A stretch of 64,000 nt of DNA. It comes from Baylisascaris procyonis. Taxonomy: Eukaryota; Nematoda; Chromadorea; Rhabditida; Ascarididae. The DNA is taken from contig JAZARR010000078.1 in NCBI GenBank assembly GCA_037389465.1, positions 4,193,501 to 4,257,500 on the forward strand, given 5' to 3'. A program made the position numbers and the translations under genes. The notes beneath the pieces were generated by a model. That model made no database searches and was not told the DNA's origin. It saw only the letters and a list, made by a program, of their open reading frames with translations. Shown here piece by piece: positions 13,413 to 27,900 of the stretch. Numbering within the stretch: the stretch's first letter is position 1; each line of letters opens with the position of its first letter.

Positions 13413-16400
13413 CACCTATAGAAAAGGAGAAAGAACGTATGCGGGTGGAATACAATAAAGCGGATCAAAAGGAAAAGGAATTCGCAGCAACGCATGCAGT
13501 ATCACAGGACAAGCTCCAAAGGCGGATCGGTGTCGACATGACAAGCCGAGCGGACAATGACGCTACTCAAAAACTTATGGAAGAGTCCATATTTGGCAGT
13601 TCTAATTCTGCAAAGGTAAATCTTTTTCAACATTTATTCATTTATTTACCTATGCAACGTCCACTACGACTGGAAAATGTTTCGAAGGAAATGAGACAAA
13701 ACATTTAGCCGCCCATTCGTGGTCGCAACAACCGATGAAATTCTAAAAGAAAATTGGAGCAATAGAACATTTTGGATTTGAAAAACTGATCTTTTCTGAA
13801 GAAAATGCCTTGGAAATTTTGCAAAGATTCTTCAAAAAATATGCTTTAGGAATCGTTTTTTTCAAAAAAAAAACTATTTTGAAAAAACATCAATTAAAAA
13901 AAAAACAAGCATAAGGAGGTTTCCATATTTCTCAGCTAGTTAGACACACTGATTTGGACATATAACATAAAACTTGGCAAGAATAATGGCATTAATTAAA
14001 TATGGGTAAGAAATTTGCAACGATCGATGCTTTCTTCAGGTCTCAAAAGGAAACGTTTATGGCAATGTTTCGGACCCCCGACTCAAGGAAATAAGGAAAT
14101 CGATAGATATCTCCCTAAATTCGTCCTCATACGCTTATGATTTCGATAGTGACACTTCATTGGAAACGCTATTAACAACAAATTCGAAGGTAACGCCAAA
14201 GACGATGCGAATTATTTCACCTCATAAAGATGTGAGTGTCACTTCTGCCTAAAACAAACGTCTATGGGGCACCTAAATTCTTAACTTAAAGCTAAAGTTC
14301 CTGAATACAAATCTTTCGTTGCGTAAGCTGTAGATTTTGCCGTAGCTGTAGATACGATAGAATGTTCGGTGTTTCTACAAAGTGAAACGAAACGATGAAT
14401 TCTGAGGAATGCACATTTTGAATCACTATTGAAATGTTATGCATATGAGGCACGTTTTCTAAACTTATTATTCATATGACTATGCAGAACTAGTCAAGGA
14501 AGTAGGACAGGAGAGGAGTGGCGAGAAAGGCTGAGGGAGAAGTAGATGGGAGCAAAAAGAGAAATTCTTATTCCACCTAAACGTTGCATTCTATATAAAA
14601 TGGTCATAATTTAGAAGAACATCAAACCTATAAAATTTTTTCAATGATCCCATTACGTACTAATTCGTTGATCTTAACAATTCCTATATAGTGTTAAAGG
14701 GATGATGAGTCGCAATCGTTATTGGGCACAAATCAACTTTTTATGGACATTTTTAGATAAACCGAAGCGGAATTTTATACAATCAATCTCCTCCACTCTT
14801 GTGCTATCAACCTTTTCGCATTAAAAGTTTTCCAAAAATTTTTCACATTTGAAGCTTTTTACTTGTTTGCTAAACGCAACAACTATAAGCACTTCATAAA
14901 CCTTTCAGACAGGAGCGAAAAAGACGTCCTTTATGAATAAGCACTCGCCGTTTATGACTAAGCAAATCGTGCATAGTGGCTCATCAGGTGATGCCGACAG
15001 CATACTAGATGAAATTGAGTCGATTCCTGAAGAAGTACCCCTCGCCGACAACATCGATTCGTCTAGTGGAAACTCACCCAACTTAATGATATCTGAGATC
15101 ACTGTCGCCATTCCAGAGTCAGGCAACTTGAAAAATGAACAAGGTGGCTCCATTTCCGGATCTTTGAAAGTGACCGCAAGGAAACAGAAAGAGAATAAGC
15201 AACAAACTTCTCAAGAAGAAACCGAAAAGGCAGCATCGTCTGTGAGTGAAAGTACCTCTTCCACACAAACGAAACAACTTTCAAAAGAATCCTCTAAAAA
15301 TCGCGATTATTCAACAGCTGAAAGTTCGGACTCCACATCAGTTTCTACCTCCAGCTTCGGCTCTGCGGACAATTTGAAGTCTATGCACTCAAATTCAGAT
15401 ACTGAAGGAAGCAAATCGAACGCATCCGTGTCTGCAAGCGCTTTTGGCAGTATTCGGAGCAGAAGTCTTTCAAAGACATCCCTTGAAACCGTAAACACTG
15501 AAAAGACTGCGACAGGAAGAAAGCAATTTTCGACAGCAAGGCCGAATCAAAACCGTTCCATTGCAAGTCGATCAGAAAATGCAATATCACAATGCTGGGA
15601 AAATATATCGGACTCGATGAACAACAATGATCTACCGCAAGTATCCAGAAGAAAGCATCAGGAAGTGAGACGTAAGTCATATTTCAACAGAAAGGATGTT
15701 TTAGAAAAAGAGTCTCATGAGTCTCAACGCCATGACAAAGGAACACAAACGAAACTTGCCAACAACAGATCAACACGCTTGGATGCTTCCGAAAAAACGG
15801 AACGATCCAGAACTCTGAAACAGAACTCAGAGCTAACCCATTCACGGAAAACTACGGGCAACATTGCAGTGCACGACGACGTCACCAGTAAAAGCTATAC
15901 AATACGAAAAAACAATATACGATCAACGAGCCACGAGAATCGTTCGATCAATGAAGGTGATGCCGCCGATGCGTGTGGGACGAAATGGGACTCCAAAGAT
16001 GACCGAGAGGCAAAAATGCAACTGGCAATTTCTTCTGAACGTTTGCGAGGATTAGTGCGGCTAGTAGTTGACGAGATACTCGATGGACAAAACTCGCGTG
16101 GAGGAGATCAATTCATTGGTAAAATGAACCGATCGGCACAAACCGATTTTTACGAAGAACCGATCCACCGATCGTTGTTCGATGCACTCCCTATCGAATA
16201 CATCCAAGGTGACGATTACCGTTCTGCTTTTTTTCGTTATCACCACACACTCTTTTTTCTATGGTACATCAAATGTAGCACAAACTTTTGGCGCATTTCC
16301 TCTCAACTCTAATTCAGTGATGACATGAATACTTGTGTGCAGAGCCAAAAAACAATTCACTGACAATATGGCATCGAAACAACTCCTTCCAGAAATTATA

Positions 16401-16705
16401 TCGACTTCAGATCGAAATATCGGTTACATTCGCAAACAGCCAATCATATCAACGATAGGTTTATTTGAGGCGCTCAGATGAGAACGTTTGCAGGTAACGC
16501 TAGAGCATCAGCTGATAGCAAATATGTTCCGACGGGTATGCTGCGTTTACACATTGAACTGTTGAAACGTGAGGCAGATAGGGAGAGGCGTGCACTCAGG
16601 GAATGGGACTGCATTATGCACGACTTCGAACAACGTTCCCAAGTGTTTGGCTTGGATCGACTCCGACGAATTCTCAACTCGAAACAATTGCATAACTATT
16701 TATGA
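10791..16705 (+). CDS. Long serine-rich, mostly disordered protein with TQT motifs; at least 10 exons, 5' end missing
   Basis: Exons are 10791 to about 10893-10914, 11180 (or 11245)-11384, 11528-11646, 11898-11982, 12611-12681, 13422-13615, 14040-14231, 14909-16208, 16345-16458 and 16494-16705 (TAG/TAA-type stop at the end). Reading phases agree at every junction from exon 2 onward, giving more than 850 aa. The largest exon (433 codons) is rich in Ser, Thr, Lys and Glu, with no globular domain I can name. It carries a DEIESIPEEVPLADN acidic patch and three TQT-like motifs (SSTQTK, KGTQTK, SAQTD). The C-terminal exon (HIELLKREADRERRALREWD) is basic and probably helical. The composition and a YAYDFDSD patch recall large centrosomal or cytoskeletal scaffolds, but I do not recognise the family. 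The start codon was not located. The fifth intron ends in a TA microsatellite and the last intron is only 35 nt. Confidence 0.75.
11818..11897 (+). repeat. Short interleaved tandem repeats just upstream of a 3' splice site
   Basis: CACTTCCATATTT and CATATCAATG each occur twice or more in alternating order, ending at the TTTACAG acceptor of the exon starting at 11898. The duplication reaches the splice-site region of the intron. Confidence 0.65.
13358..13411. repeat. (TA)n microsatellite, about 27 units
   Basis: An uninterrupted AT dinucleotide run. It ends about 10 nt before the acceptor (CACCTATAG) of the exon starting at 13422 in the serine-rich protein gene, so it occupies the place of the usual pyrimidine tract. 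Confidence 0.95.
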
Positions 16706-18929
16706 TAGCGAACAGATGATTTAATGGATAAAATGGCCATCATTATCATAGATAAGCCAAATTCGCAATCTTTTTTGTTGCTCGCTCGTGAACTATTTGC
16801 TCGAAAATATGCGAAAGCCTTATGTCCCAAATATGAGCAGTATTATACCGCGTAAGCTTTTAGAAATCACTTGCAAAATAAACTATTGCTCGTTGCACTC
16901 TATCTTTGCATAAACCGCTCAAATGAATTCAAAGTAAGTGGAGCATTGCACTGCATAGATGGGCAGAAATTGCTGTACGTGGTTATATTACCACTTAAAA
17001 AAAATGTCAAGATAGTGCACTATAAATCAACGTTTTAATTTACTAGTGGTTGTGCACTAAAAAGGCTCTCGCACTCTCTGCTCGTTAGATGCGTTCAGTC
17101 GTCACCAACCGCAGTATCCATGATCGCTCATATCCATAATAGCACAAAATCGAATGCACACTAAAGAACGAACGTTCGTACTCATACAATCAAAACGCAC
17201 AATTAATTCCAACTCATACAAAAATTCATTTGCAAGTAAGTTGAAGTGAAACTCGTCCTCGACCACCAAATAATGCGACGACAATTCACTCACAGAAGAA
17301 AAAAGAAAAAAAACGCTTCTCGCAAATAACATAGAAAACAATAACCATCCGCAATAAGCGATAACAATATATGCATACAAAGCATACAATCGCCTAAAGG
17401 CAAACAGCGTGGACGAGGTTAACAAACAAGCATCACATACAACACATGAAGTGCATTATGAATTCTAAAATTAAGATATAAGAACTTGGCAAAATTCACA
17501 GCAGTGCGCATGTGTTAATAATCCACGACCCGAATATGTCCACTTCAATGGAAACGTCATACAATCCCCAAAACTCTACGAACTGGCATGAGAGTAGGAA
17601 TGGAATCGATTCCCGAGTCAATGGGGATACTATTCGGAAAATCACTTCGACCCTTGATAATCACACATGAAAACGAACTACACAGCCAAGAAAAAAGGAA
17701 AAAAACAGCTGAATAATTTTCCACGATCATCCTGTTTCCCCCTGCAGTTAGTTCGCGTCATGACACTATGCCAGTCCTCTTCCAACACCCACCCATCAGC
17801 TGGCTCATATGTTATTCTGTACAAGTCTTCAATAACAACAGATCAGGCCAACCTGCCACATGAGAATGCGAAACTAAATATTTGTTGAATGAATATAAAA
17901 AAGTGATAAAAACAACATACATACAACGTAAAACAACTAGCAAACACGTCCACAATGGTGACAAAGAAAAAAGTGGAACAAGGAAAAGAAAGACGGATGA
18001 AGTGCGGGTATTAGTGGGTGCATCTAATCGGAAGCTGAAGGGAGGACTAAAAGAGGGCGAGCAAAGGGCCATCGAATGCATATAAAAACGTGTTCGCACC
18101 ACTAGTGGCAAGAAAACGCACAAATAAACGTTCACATACGCACCCACCTACATACATACATATATCGAATATCGACGCATAAAGAGCAAAAGAAAGCTTT
18201 GAGCAAAAGAATAACGACGACAGCAGACTTACAGCTAGACAATATAATCCCCTTCCCTCCTATTTTCTGCACATACAGGACCAAGTTCAGCCAGCAACTA
18301 ATGAACCGAACATTTCTTGAAATTCAACGTTTCCCAGACCACATACCTCCCTTGAGGGTGAACACACCACATAAACGTATCATCCAAATATACAGTCATA
18401 TCTAGTTACATAATGGTCGGTCACAAACAACAACTACGGACATAGGAGATCGACAGAGTGGCACGCAAATTAACCCGACGACACATGACTGAAGTAACAA
18501 AAAAATTCAGGAATCGACCTCAAATCCAGATGCGGGATAACTCGTACTTCGACATTCCCTCATTCAAAAGCAAACGTCAACTTTAGATTGCCATGAATTC
18601 CATCCCTAAACGAACGAACCTTAACATGGTTTAGGACTGCGAAGAGAAGTGCAATTGTATCGAACGCGGCTGCAATCTATTTATCCCCTCAGATAACCGA
18701 TGGTACAACTTAACACGAGATCAATATCTTATATGCAAACCCAAACAATGCATTCAGCATTAAAGCAACTCTAATTCCACCTAAATTACTTTCTTGGTCC
18801 TGTGAGCGTCTTGCTTGGCCCGCCAAGATCAGCAAAACAACGACAATGGTGGTCGAGGGCGCGAACACGTTATAAAGAGGCAAACCGCACGGCAGCTACC
18901 CGTCCTGAGGTCCGTTGAGCAGCACCGCA
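16706..18929. other. Convergent intergenic region
   Basis: Lies between the 3' ends of the plus-strand serine-rich gene and the minus-strand SPSB gene. The right third (18400-18929) is GC-richer and is probably SPSB 3' untranslated region. No coding exon, RNA gene or repeat array was recognised; the two minus-strand open frames in 17100-18150 are hydrophobic, low-complexity readings of AT-rich DNA. Confidence 0.4.
16877..16882 (+). terminator. Candidate polyadenylation signal AATAAA
   Basis: A canonical AATAAA lies about 170 nt after the stop codon of the serine-rich protein gene and on its strand. The spacing is reasonable for a 3' untranslated region. No cleavage site can be proven from sequence alone. 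Confidence 0.45.
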
Positions 18930-21900
18930 CTACTTGTGAAGCAGGTAGTTCTTGAGACCATTCGGTAACCTCAGTTCTTTGATACGGTGCATGCGCTCCT
19001 TGCCGATCTGTGCACGGATCGTGCGCCTACAGATGTCCATCAACGGCCTCGGCTCAGCTGAAACATTCGCTCAATGCAACTCTCTATCAGATGCTCAAAT
19101 CTCCTTTTGCTAGAATGCTTTCGCTTTCTTTTATATTCGTTTCGTCTTTGCAATAAATAACCATCGCAACGTAACTTTTATCGCTAAACTTGAAATGGGC
19201 ACAAAGTTATAATAACATCAATATTTGCAACATTATCATTACCATTAATATTATTGCACTGCAATATTATTATCAATATACACTAACGTTCAATGTACTA
19301 CAACACATCCTCACTATATGTTTTTAGAGTTTAATGCTCGTGAAGTTTGTCACAATTTACTTCCAACAATGCATCATTGACATCAAAAGTTGTCAAAATC
19401 GACGTATAGTGCTACTTACGGTCTAGTCCACCAAGATATCGAATCGTTATTTCGCAATGACCCCATACAGCTGAAACGATCGGATACAACTTCTTCCCTT
19501 TGAGTCCGGTGAATGCAACGCCGTAATACTGGCGCTCGGTGGCGAACGCCATATAGCCCTCATCCATATCCAGAATACAGTAGAAACGATCCGGAACCAT
19601 ATGATTATCCTCACGGCTCATCGGCACTCCAGGATAGGTCCAGCCTGACGTGTTCTTTGAGTCATGGTAGCACTTGTTGCGAACTGAAATTTCATTTTAA
19701 AAATTCTACTACATCCATGTAGCAAAGGAGCAAGAAAAAACAAATGCATACAGCTGGATCGTTGAAATAGATAATATTCAATGAGGCAACACCCTTGCGA
19801 CTCCTTTCTTTGCTTCCTAAATAGCTTCGAAAACTACTAGCTTCCGAATCAATTTTCTTAAAAAAATGTCTGCCTCCAAAATTGTTCTGGCCAATCATGA
19901 ACCATCTACACGCTGAACTCCTTTTAGACACCGAGATATAAAAAGTACATTGCTTTCTAGAGCAAAAGCGAACATACTCAGGTCCCATCCATACGATTCA
20001 CTGTTGGAGCCGATCAGTGAAGTGTACCCGACGGCGTGAAGTGAGGCTGCTTTGGTGGCGACTCCAACGACCGCGTGCGTGCCTCGTTGCCTCACCGGCC
20101 AGATAATCTGCCAAACATGGAAACCCTTGGTGTAGCCCACCTACAATACAACTTAATTCTACAAGTGGATCACAAGAAGCTTTCGTCTAGCCCATTTTCA
20201 TCGAAGTATGCAGGATTCGCGAAAAAAGATAACGGAATAGCTGCGTACGTCTTATGAAGTGGTTACTGCTTGCCCTATGGTTGAATGTTTTAGGTTAAGG
20301 ACAAATATACAAAAATTAGAATGAACTGAGCATATAAAAGAGCTATGTAGGTCGCCAGAAGGATTGGAAAAAAAAAATGCAAAAGTTGGCTGCAGTCATA
20401 CTCAACTAGAAAATAATTCCTGGATTCGAAAATCAAACACATTATTCAGCATCCATCTGTGACCATATCGCACAACATATCATTCGCTCAGGGTCTTTTA
20501 AGCATTAATATCTCATTTCAGGTAACCTCGTTTAGAAAACGCCATCCTCTTTCGGAGTACCGACCACTGCATCTGGCTAGCCGGTTACCGCTTTTCAAAC
20601 TCTGCAGATTTCCTGCGCAATTAACACCTTAACATTACAAGCAGTCACATCTCAATTGTTAATAAGTTTGACAAAGGTGGCAAACGGTGGACTAGAAGGT
20701 TTTGAAATTAAACATACAAAAGGTAAGCACGGTGAAAGGTCAAAATGCCACTGCAAATATTTGCTCCGACACAATTCGTCTCGATGGAACCATTTCTTGC
20801 TTCAAGGCAGAGAACTACCAAACAACTACTACATCTTGCTGAATGGCTTCGCTCCGCCTACGTTGCCAAGAAAAGAATCCTACAGTTAATAACCGTGCTC
20901 TTAAAGTACGGAAGGTTCCAAGAAATATCTGGTTTCCTTAATATTTTTATGCCTTAGGCTTGATGGCTTAGAATCATCAAGGAGAAACTATGGCCATCGA
21001 ACTCGAATCCACGGTGCCAGAAAAGATGGTGAACATGGGGCCAGCTAATAAGAGGGATTTGGAACGGATAAAACTTAAACGGCAGAAAAAACCGTATGCA
21101 GTTTCCTTCGATTTAGATCATCTTACAGAGCTCTCCAGATGCTCACCACATAGGATTTCAAAGAACCGTAGCAAAAGAAAAAAGAAAGACAGATATGGCA
21201 AAGTACCTTCCCGCGTATGCAGTCTGTTGATTGCGCGACTGGATGTCTGTGGAATGTTAGGCGGTCATCATCTTTGACGAAAATATTCAGCGAGCGGTCA
21301 TCCGGGTTCCATGCATTAGCTTCCATAGTAGCTCTATCAGGTGCCGGTGAGGTTAAAATCACATCCAATCGACTAGGTCTCCACATGTCTTCTAAACCGC
21401 TTCCCTACAAAACAAAACAATAATGGCAACCTTGTCAAGTCGACGATGGTCGACTCAAGCTGCGTGCAATCGTCATTTTCAACATTGTCAATGCATCCTG
21501 AACTTTCTAGAAGATTCAACTAACTATGCACTGAAATCACTTCTGGTGGTATTGCCACCTCTCATAGATAATCTTGTCATCTCCCGATACTCAACTTGGT
21601 TGCGTTTTCAGCTGGGCAACGGATGTACGGATGACGTTAGACAAAAAAAAAAAACCTTTTGGTGTTAAAATCTTTCCTGCAGCATTTTTTCTATGAATAT
21701 ATTTTCACTTGAAAGTACGCAAACAACAAATTAGTGGTGACCTTACTCAACAATGTTGATATTCTGTGATTACATGACTAAATGACTCCACAAACTAAAC
21801 AGGCTTTCAAATAGCCGTAATCAAGAAGGTCGGAAATGCTTATACGCTGCATTTCTAGATGATACTCTTTGATTTCATAAATTTGGCCTAGATTGCAGAA

Positions 21901-24900
21901 ATTCCACAGCAGGTCAACCTCTAGACGGGTGACGATATTTATTTGCCAGGATTGCCAAAGCATTCGATGATCATCTACCTCAGTGAGCTAAAAAGAATCC
22001 TTGAGGTTAAACGGAAAGAAAGGAGTATGTATTATGTATCGGTACTACACGGTAATCAAATTTCAGCCGCCAAGTAAAACGCCACGAGGTAGTTAGGTCT
22101 ATTTCCTAAGCATGGACATTCGGCCAAAAATATGGGTTGCACTTGTTCTTATGAATAAAACATTCCAAAGAGTCCATCCTTCATCTGCTATAAACCAAGG
22201 CATATCACTGTTTATGTGAAGCTATTTTTTTATTGCAAGCAGGGGGAGTCACATCATTCTGGAAAAGTCGGAACCAAAGAAGACTCTTTTCGACCTAAAA
22301 TGAATGAAATGCACCCATACCCATCACAACAGGTCAAGAAATAGAGTCGGAGCAGCTGACACGCACATACAAATATATAAAGATACGCGCATATCCACAC
22401 ATACGAATGTGCACACACGAACACGCACGCAAATACCTGTCGGCAATGGGAATTGGCGGTAACACAGGCAAAATCGTTTTGCACTTTTAGCGCTTCTATC
22501 GCTGTGACTGCCAAACGAAAAGTGATTCTTTGGCACGAAAATAAGTGATAAGCATATTACGTTCAACAAAATTATTAGCGTGAATGCCGATGACTTTTTT
22601 GTTATCAAAAGCTCATCAATAACTTCCTGGAATGAGCTTTGCTAACACACCGTTGCACAACTCCACAATTGCTCATCTATGTTCTCGTCCTTAGTGACCG
22701 AGTCTATCCGCCTTTTTCGATATACAACACATCACTTGGCTATCTCTTCAAATTCTGCAGCATCTGCAAACAATTCTTCTACTCTAAGGTGTCGCCACAG
22801 TAATTACAAGGGAAATGATATCAATGCTTACAAGAGGATTCGCTGGCGACCTGCTCCTCGCCGCCCTGTGCGTATTGTTCTCCTGCGTGGCTACGGTGGG
22901 CGCGTTTCGGTTTCGATGCGTTAGCTGTGTGCCTGTGGTAAGTGCGTTCCTATGTGCACCAGATGTTCTCCTCGATTCGTTGTGATGCACCCCTCTGTCT
23001 GTGACAAAAATCCCATTCGAAGCCCCCGCCAAGTTCGTATTGTGCGTATCTCGCAAACGTTGTACAGCGACTCCGCCTTGGCGATAACCCGTGTTCGTTG
23101 AATTACTGCTGCTGCCGCCTGCTAATGATGAATTTGCGCTAAGACGTGGGACCGGTTGCCGTGTAGCTGAGACTGCTATCGCGTCACCGTATGATTCGTA
23201 ATCTGTCCATGGTGACCCATCGATTGGAGATACTAAAAACCATCATCGCATTTACTTTCTGTCAGATATGTTGATTTGCAGTCTACAAGACACCATAAAG
23301 AAGGAATGCGCATAACTAGAGTACCTTCATTGATACCGTCCAGCAGATATCCCACCTTGTCATTCAAGTAAAATAAATTGCTGCTCGAGGGAAATAATTC
23401 ATGCCAATATCAAGTAAAAATCGCAAAACAATTGTGAAACAGTAAACAAATTCAATAGTAATCTCCATTGAGAATAAAACTTTTGAATTTTATCGTCTTA
23501 TTATATTTCTACGATCATAAAAGATGAATCAAGTATTTCATGTTGCCGCAATTTCGAGTGACATAGAAGGATGCTTAAGTTGGTCGTTCTTGACATCACT
23601 AACAACAAAGTGATTCTGAACAGTCTCATATTTGAGCCACTTTGTACACACAGGATAACATGGCTAATTAGGCATCGAATTCAAGCACTTGGTAAACGCC
23701 TCATCATCCCCTCTCTCATTTTTTCAGTACAAGAAGTCAAAGCTCGAAAACGAACGCCCACAACAAACACAGCAAATAAATTAACGTCGAGATTAGACGA
23801 GAACATCTGCAGATGCGTGGAGATGCTTGCATGCTACTCCCTTCTAAAAATACATATCAAATTGCGAAAAAAAAGCCAAAAACTATCTCTTAATATCAGA
23901 TGCAAATCAATCATTGTATACATTCAAAGAATACGATATATAAGCACGTCCTATATTTAACTCCGCAAAAGACTGTCAAACAACTAAATTGAACTCCACC
24001 ATTTGTGCAAAGCATCATCGATACACTTTTGTGAAAGAAACACGGCACATCTAAGTGAGAAAAGAGAGAAAATTCGAGAGAACGACAAGTGAATATATGT
24101 TGTGTGGTACTGAGATCCGTCTTGGAAAATGTTCGCTGCCTTTAACTTAAAAGCTATTTTTTGTTCCGCCCCACATCATCCACTTAACAGTGTAGATAGC
24201 AATAAATCAATGTCGATATCTTTTACAAAAGAAAAAAAAAAACGATTGTTTTCTGAAGATAACATTTAAAGGACTTCTTATTTTTAATAAATCCTGAAAT
24301 CAGTGGTTTGCAAAAAAAAAAAAAGATCAGCACGATAATCCGAAATTGATTTCACCTATTCAACTGATTAAACAAATATAAAATTGACCGAGACACTAAA
24401 AATATTTGATGAATTTCTATCACGTATATATACCGTGAATGGAATGCATTGTCATGCTCCCAAACTCCCTAATGCTCAGTATGACTCACTCAATTTTAAA
24501 CGACTTTGCCGAAGATTTTTCTAAACTCTCTTTTTCTCTTTTTTCTTTAAATCCTTTCACCGAGGATGAAAAATTCCTCAACAAACGTCGTCGAATAAAC
24601 TGAAAAGCAAAGTAGATTTGCCACTAGATGATCTATGAAAAATATCTGTAAGAACACATAATTAGCCCAAATAAACTAAAACTTTCTTTGGCAGGCAAAA
24701 CGAATGTCATCAGGCAGCTAGAGAGAAAAAAAAAAACTAAAAATTATCTATGCAAAAAGCTATCACAGATGATTAGTTTGTGCAATGCAAACGTTACACA
24801 TGAAGGGAGAGGTGTATTTCATAAAAGTGTTGCACAGATGGTCCATTATAAAAGTGCACATCAACTGTGTCGGATCGCATTGTGAGAAGGACATTGCAAT

Positions 24901-27900
24901 GGTGCTATGTGTCCGCTGCAGATATAAGCATTCTACAAGTGCAAGGTGAAAAAAGGAAGCCAAGCAATAGAGATTTTTTGAAAATAGTGAGCAAAACAAC
25001 TTGTCGGTGGCATCAGTGAGATAGTTAAAGGATGCAAAACGATTGCATATATCAATTGTAAAAGGAACACTTCTAATGCAACATCAACATAAAAATATTA
25101 AACAAAAAAACATAAAATTCACGCATTCATGCTAGCATGCATAATAAGTGCCTCCAGATAGTTAAGATCGACATATTTAATGATGTTCCACAAGTGGAAG
25201 CAGATGAATAGTGAGATGGATACTTGCATCATTTCAGGTGTCATCTGTCGGATAAATAAAATAATAGAAACAAACACCAATGATGGAGATGGGTGGGGGG
25301 AGCGAGGTTCATTTTGAAACAATGCAATGAAGAAAAGAGAGGAAGACAACGCTAATGTTATCGAAAGTAAACAGCCGCTAAATATACGAATAACATAACG
25401 TAATATCATTGTAATATAATATCATAACTAAAAAAATAGTAATATAATTTTAATAATATAAACGGAATAAATGCAAAAATGCATTCACAACAATTTCTTT
25501 AAGTAAGCTAAACGCGACTATGCAATTCGCATTTCTCTTAAGGAAAGGACGAGGCAAATTAGTGGTGGGATGGGGGAGAGGGGAGGGGGGAGGGTGGAGG
25601 GGGAAGGGAAGCGAAAATAGATGGAAATAAAAAGAGAACAAGGGCAAAGTAGTGCAATGCGAATTGTCGGATACCGAATGATGAAGCATGCCACAGCATG
25701 CAAACACCATAGCCAAACCAATATGCATCGGCAGGCGATTGGTTATATGACGCTCACAAGTGCAACTTATGAGTGAAAGGACGCATGATTGGGAATGTAT
25801 GTTCGGATTTCATCAACTCTCGTCTCCAATCCACTAACAAACTTTAGCCCTAACGAGGCCGCATTTCCACAATGCAATACACTAAATTCTCTTACTCAGA
25901 AAGTGGAAATAGCAAAAAAAGGAAGAACAAGAGTGGCTCACTCGCCTCTAATGAGACTCGCTCTTGCTAAAAGCCAGTCAGATCAACACGCCTCCATTTT
26001 GCCATTAAACTCGCTGCACGCGTTTACGCGTGCCAAACAGCACATTTTTGGGACATAATTGGTATCTCAACATTCCATATGAATTCATTTCATGATTTAT
26101 ACGAAAATAAATAGGTGGATGGAATAGGGATGTTGGGAATGAGATAGGAAGCGAAGGGGGAGGAGGAGGCTAAGTGAAGTGAGCACAACGAAAATAAACA
26201 GAAATAAAACTGTGAAGAGATTCTCAAGCGAGGAATACCTATTGGCACAAATCTGATTCCATAGTGCATAGCGAGACATTACAGTTTGACACCGGCTAGA
26301 AAACGATATAAAGTACTTAAAAGAAACAAATTAGCATGTTGAAAAGCTTGATACATCTTAATAATGAATGCAAAAAAGAGAAAGGACAAGGATGAAGGGA
26401 AGGGGCAGAGGGTTAAAGCATGCTTAAAGAATCACCAGTCATAATCTCGAAAAAAAAGTCGAGGGCGGATATTCCTCCCCCTCTTCCCGTTCATATGCAA
26501 TAGTAGTAGGCATGAAAACCATGTACTAGAGTTGTTTAGCCCCATTTATTTTACTGCGACAAATAAGCCACAATATTGCTTCTATATCGAAAACTATGTT
26601 CTCTAGTGGCAGTTTTTGTAAGTCTAGAGTCTAGATGATAATGAAGGTATCTTCATTTTCAGATAAGAGTGGAAGAGAAAAGAAAGATGGAAATTTGAAA
26701 GCGTTAAAACATAAAGCGATAAAATGACGACAATTAAAACATCAATGGCCGAAAGATTTCATTGTTATTAATTTCATAGAGTTTATTGCAACTCATCCAC
26801 TAAATGAGATTCGCTTGCTTCGAAACGCATCTAAGCAGCATAATTACGTTACCTGGGTGACAAATCTTATTCGAGATAAACTTCTCATCCCTTTCTAGAC
26901 AAGTAAAACATAGCACAAGTCAAGTTGACTATAAACTGAAGAGAGCTTCGATGTGCCAGTGCAACAATAAAGAATTCTACAGCTATCAATGAGGAAAAAG
27001 CTTGCTTCCCAAATTCCCTAAATTTTAAACCATCGCATTGCAACATTGGAATAGCCTCTGGATTACGATGGGATTAAGAAGACGGAAATTCGGATCACTC
27101 ATTGAGGGTTAGCGATGAACAGTTGAGCGTCAAATAGCTTAACACTGACAACGTTGAAAACGTCGCCAAAATGAGCTTATTCAGAATATTCCACCACCCT
27201 TCCTCTCCCTCTACTGCGCAACACAGCAGCACTTTCCATCGAAACCCTCTTAATCGATGGTGAAAGACGTGCAAACTTAACAATATGCAACAAGAACGAT
27301 CAGTATTCACATCATTTAGAGTTTGCCAATTAGCTTAATCGCAACACTCTTCCCTCAGGAACAGAAATACGATGAGCAATTAACTCACATTTTCACAATA
27401 AAAAGGCGAATGCCGGACAATGGAAAATATGGTCGGTAAAATATTTTATTGCTTAAAAAAAAGAAATGAGAAAAACCCAAAGCTTTAAAAGCGATTTGTT
27501 CAACAATTCCCCAAATTCCCCACAGCATGTACACACTACAAGATGGGACTCAGTTAAGGAAAATTTAAACAGTTTATTAATACGATCGAAATGATCTCAT
27601 GATTTATTAATTTCATAGTGAAGAGTGGAAATAAAGCTATAAATGGAAACGGCAATATCCCCAGATAAGTGGATAGTGCACTCTCTTGCTGACACCTAAA
27701 AATGCATCCGCTTAACAAAAACAAAATATAGAATATAACAGCTACTTACTGCTCTGAAACCTTCGATTTTTCTCTCAATTCCATTTCCGTTAACTCGGTG
27801 AGCACTTTCTAGGTCGCTCTTTTAGACTGGTGGATAATTCACCCGCAGAATCTCGTATTACGCTCATTTTTTTGAAGATTTTCGTTTGCCAGCACAACTT

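Noticed and set aside
13175..13421. ORFs running through the TA microsatellite
   Set aside because: They are alternating Tyr/Ile readings of a dinucleotide repeat and are intronic.
22254..22608. Two overlapping Cys/Val-rich minus-strand ORFs
   Set aside because: They read a CA/TA-rich stretch, have no splice support and lie in an SPSB intron.
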